From Saprospiraceae bacterium (lineage in GTDB: Bacteria > Bacteroidota > Bacteroidia > Chitinophagales > Saprospiraceae), in contig JANQPA010000017.1 of the NCBI GenBank assembly GCA_028285545.1, positions 1-64,000 of the forward strand: 64,000 nt of DNA. Reading direction: 5' to 3'. This document shows positions 63,434 through 64,000 of the stretch, piece after piece. Made by a program: the position numbers and the translations under genes. Position 1 is the first letter of the stretch; each line of letters starts with the position of its first letter. The notes under the pieces are model-generated. The model was not told where the DNA came from and made no database searches. It worked only from the letters and a program-made list of their open reading frames with translations.

Positions 63434-64000
63434 ATGACTATTGATGGAGCTTCCTTATTACTATTTGCTGCCATTTTTAATGGCCTGGCCAGCTTAGTCA
63501 TCTGGCTATTAGGCCGGCCTTTTATCAAAAAAACTAAGACACTGTGGCTTTTGGCATTACTAATTGCGGTTTTGTTGTTTCTTACTGAACAGTTTTTCAG
63601 ACAAACAAAATTAATTGATCAATTTCCTTTTATATTATTTATCAGCACCCCCGTTTTTTTCTCTTTTTTGCCTATGATTTATTGTTTTCAAAGAAAAATA
63701 AGGGAACAAAAAACAAGGGCGGCTTTTCATTTTATCATTCCTTTAGCTGTTTTAATTATTATGTTTCCTACCTATAGGATGCCGGCTGATGAGAAATTAG
63801 CAATGTACTATAATCCGGATGTTATGGACCCACCCTGGATTGTGATTTTTTATGTACTATATTGGCTGGTTTACATTTTCTTTATTTTTAAGTATCAAAG
63901 GCGATACGCTAATGCTTTAAAAGCAGAACAATCTGATAATAGTATTGAAAAAGATATTTTTTCAAATTCCCTTATATCTATCGTCGGATGGTTCAGTCTG
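63434..64000 (+). CDS. Multi-TM protein start, probably another AraC regulator (partial)
   Basis: The frame is open from ATG 63434 to the end of the window, giving 189 residues. Six hydrophobic segments are seen (SLLLFAAIFNGLASLVIWLL, TLWLLALLIAVLLFL, FPFILFISTPVFFSFLPMIY, FHFIIPLAVLIIMF, WIVIFYVLYWLVYIFFIF and the final LISIVGWFSL). The helix spacing matches the N-terminal domain of the AraC regulators at 130, 33832 and 58098. The DNA-binding part would lie beyond the window, so the identification is an inference. The 10-base gap to the S41 gene implies co-transcription. Confidence 0.7.
   Translation, partial: MTIDGASLLLFAAIFNGLASLVIWLLGRPFIKKTKTLWLLALLIAVLLFLTEQFFRQTKLIDQFPFILFISTPVFFSFLPMIYCFQRKIREQKTRAAFHFIIPLAVLIIMFPTYRMPADEKLAMYYNPDVMDPPWIVIFYVLYWLVYIFFIFKYQRRYANALKAEQSDNSIEKDIFSNSLISIVGWFSL

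Overview
The window comes from a member of the Bacteroidota, most likely a Cytophagia- or Saprospiria-like environmental bacterium. This is inferred from a T9SS sorting-domain protein (35114-36595), a carboxypeptidase-regulatory-domain TonB receptor (59799-62135), AraC regulators with multi-TM N-termini, LytTR/LytS systems, PadR plus prefix-domain FtsX permease pairs, a DUF4251 protein, a VPS10/Asp-box protein and promoters of the Bacteroidota TAnnTTTG type. I see no rRNA, tRNA, CRISPR array or intact insertion sequence.

Layout. 1-115: an 8-bp microsatellite in front of a membrane AraC regulator. 1.3-9.9 kb: secreted or periplasmic proteins (a HEARH protein, a lipocalin-like/DinB fusion, an esterase, an EreA/ChaN-like protein, a SnoaL-like protein, an S41 protease). 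10.0-11.9 kb: LytS-LytTR two-component system. 12.5-18.1 kb: an AT-rich accessory stretch with a perfect hairpin, a DUF5648-metzincin fusion, two related palindromes in front of a minimal tyrosine recombinase, and four unrecognised genes. 18.2-21.2 kb: PadR and its FtsX-type permease. 21.4-26.8 kb: a lipoprotein, a 59-residue membrane protein, a second LytS-LytTR system and a second FtsX permease behind a repeat-rich intergenic region. 26.9-34.9 kb: GNAT, membrane LytTR, serine hydrolase, VOC, P-loop kinase, S1/P1 nuclease, CPBP protease and membrane AraC. 35.1-42.8 kb: T9SS protein, MarR-GNAT fusion with an overlapping small membrane gene, GNAT, a beta-helix-like protein, a kelch lipoprotein and DUF4251. 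43.1-55.6 kb: lipoproteins, membrane LytTR, S41, cysteine-dioxygenase-like, VPS10, DUF885, DUF2306 and HD proteins, and an M61 relative with an altered active site. 55.8-64 kb: a class A beta-lactamase coupled to an MFS transporter, membrane AraC, TonB receptor, S41 protease and the start of another membrane AraC-like gene.

How it works together. The window is dense in membrane-linked regulators (three AraC-type plus a probable fourth, two LytS-LytTR pairs and two membrane LytTR proteins), mostly next to secreted hydrolases, permeases or receptors. This fits local control of envelope functions. The intergenic DNA carries several families of dispersed repeats, one of which supplies the last codons of a regulator gene (33832-33856).

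The items I rate most worth a second look are the recombinase with its paired palindromes, the DUF5648-metzincin protein, the HHxxH M61 relative, the MarR operator sitting on its own -7 element, the beta-lactamase/MFS pair and the G-rich octamer array. No complete, clearly new multi-gene system could be demonstrated from sequence alone.
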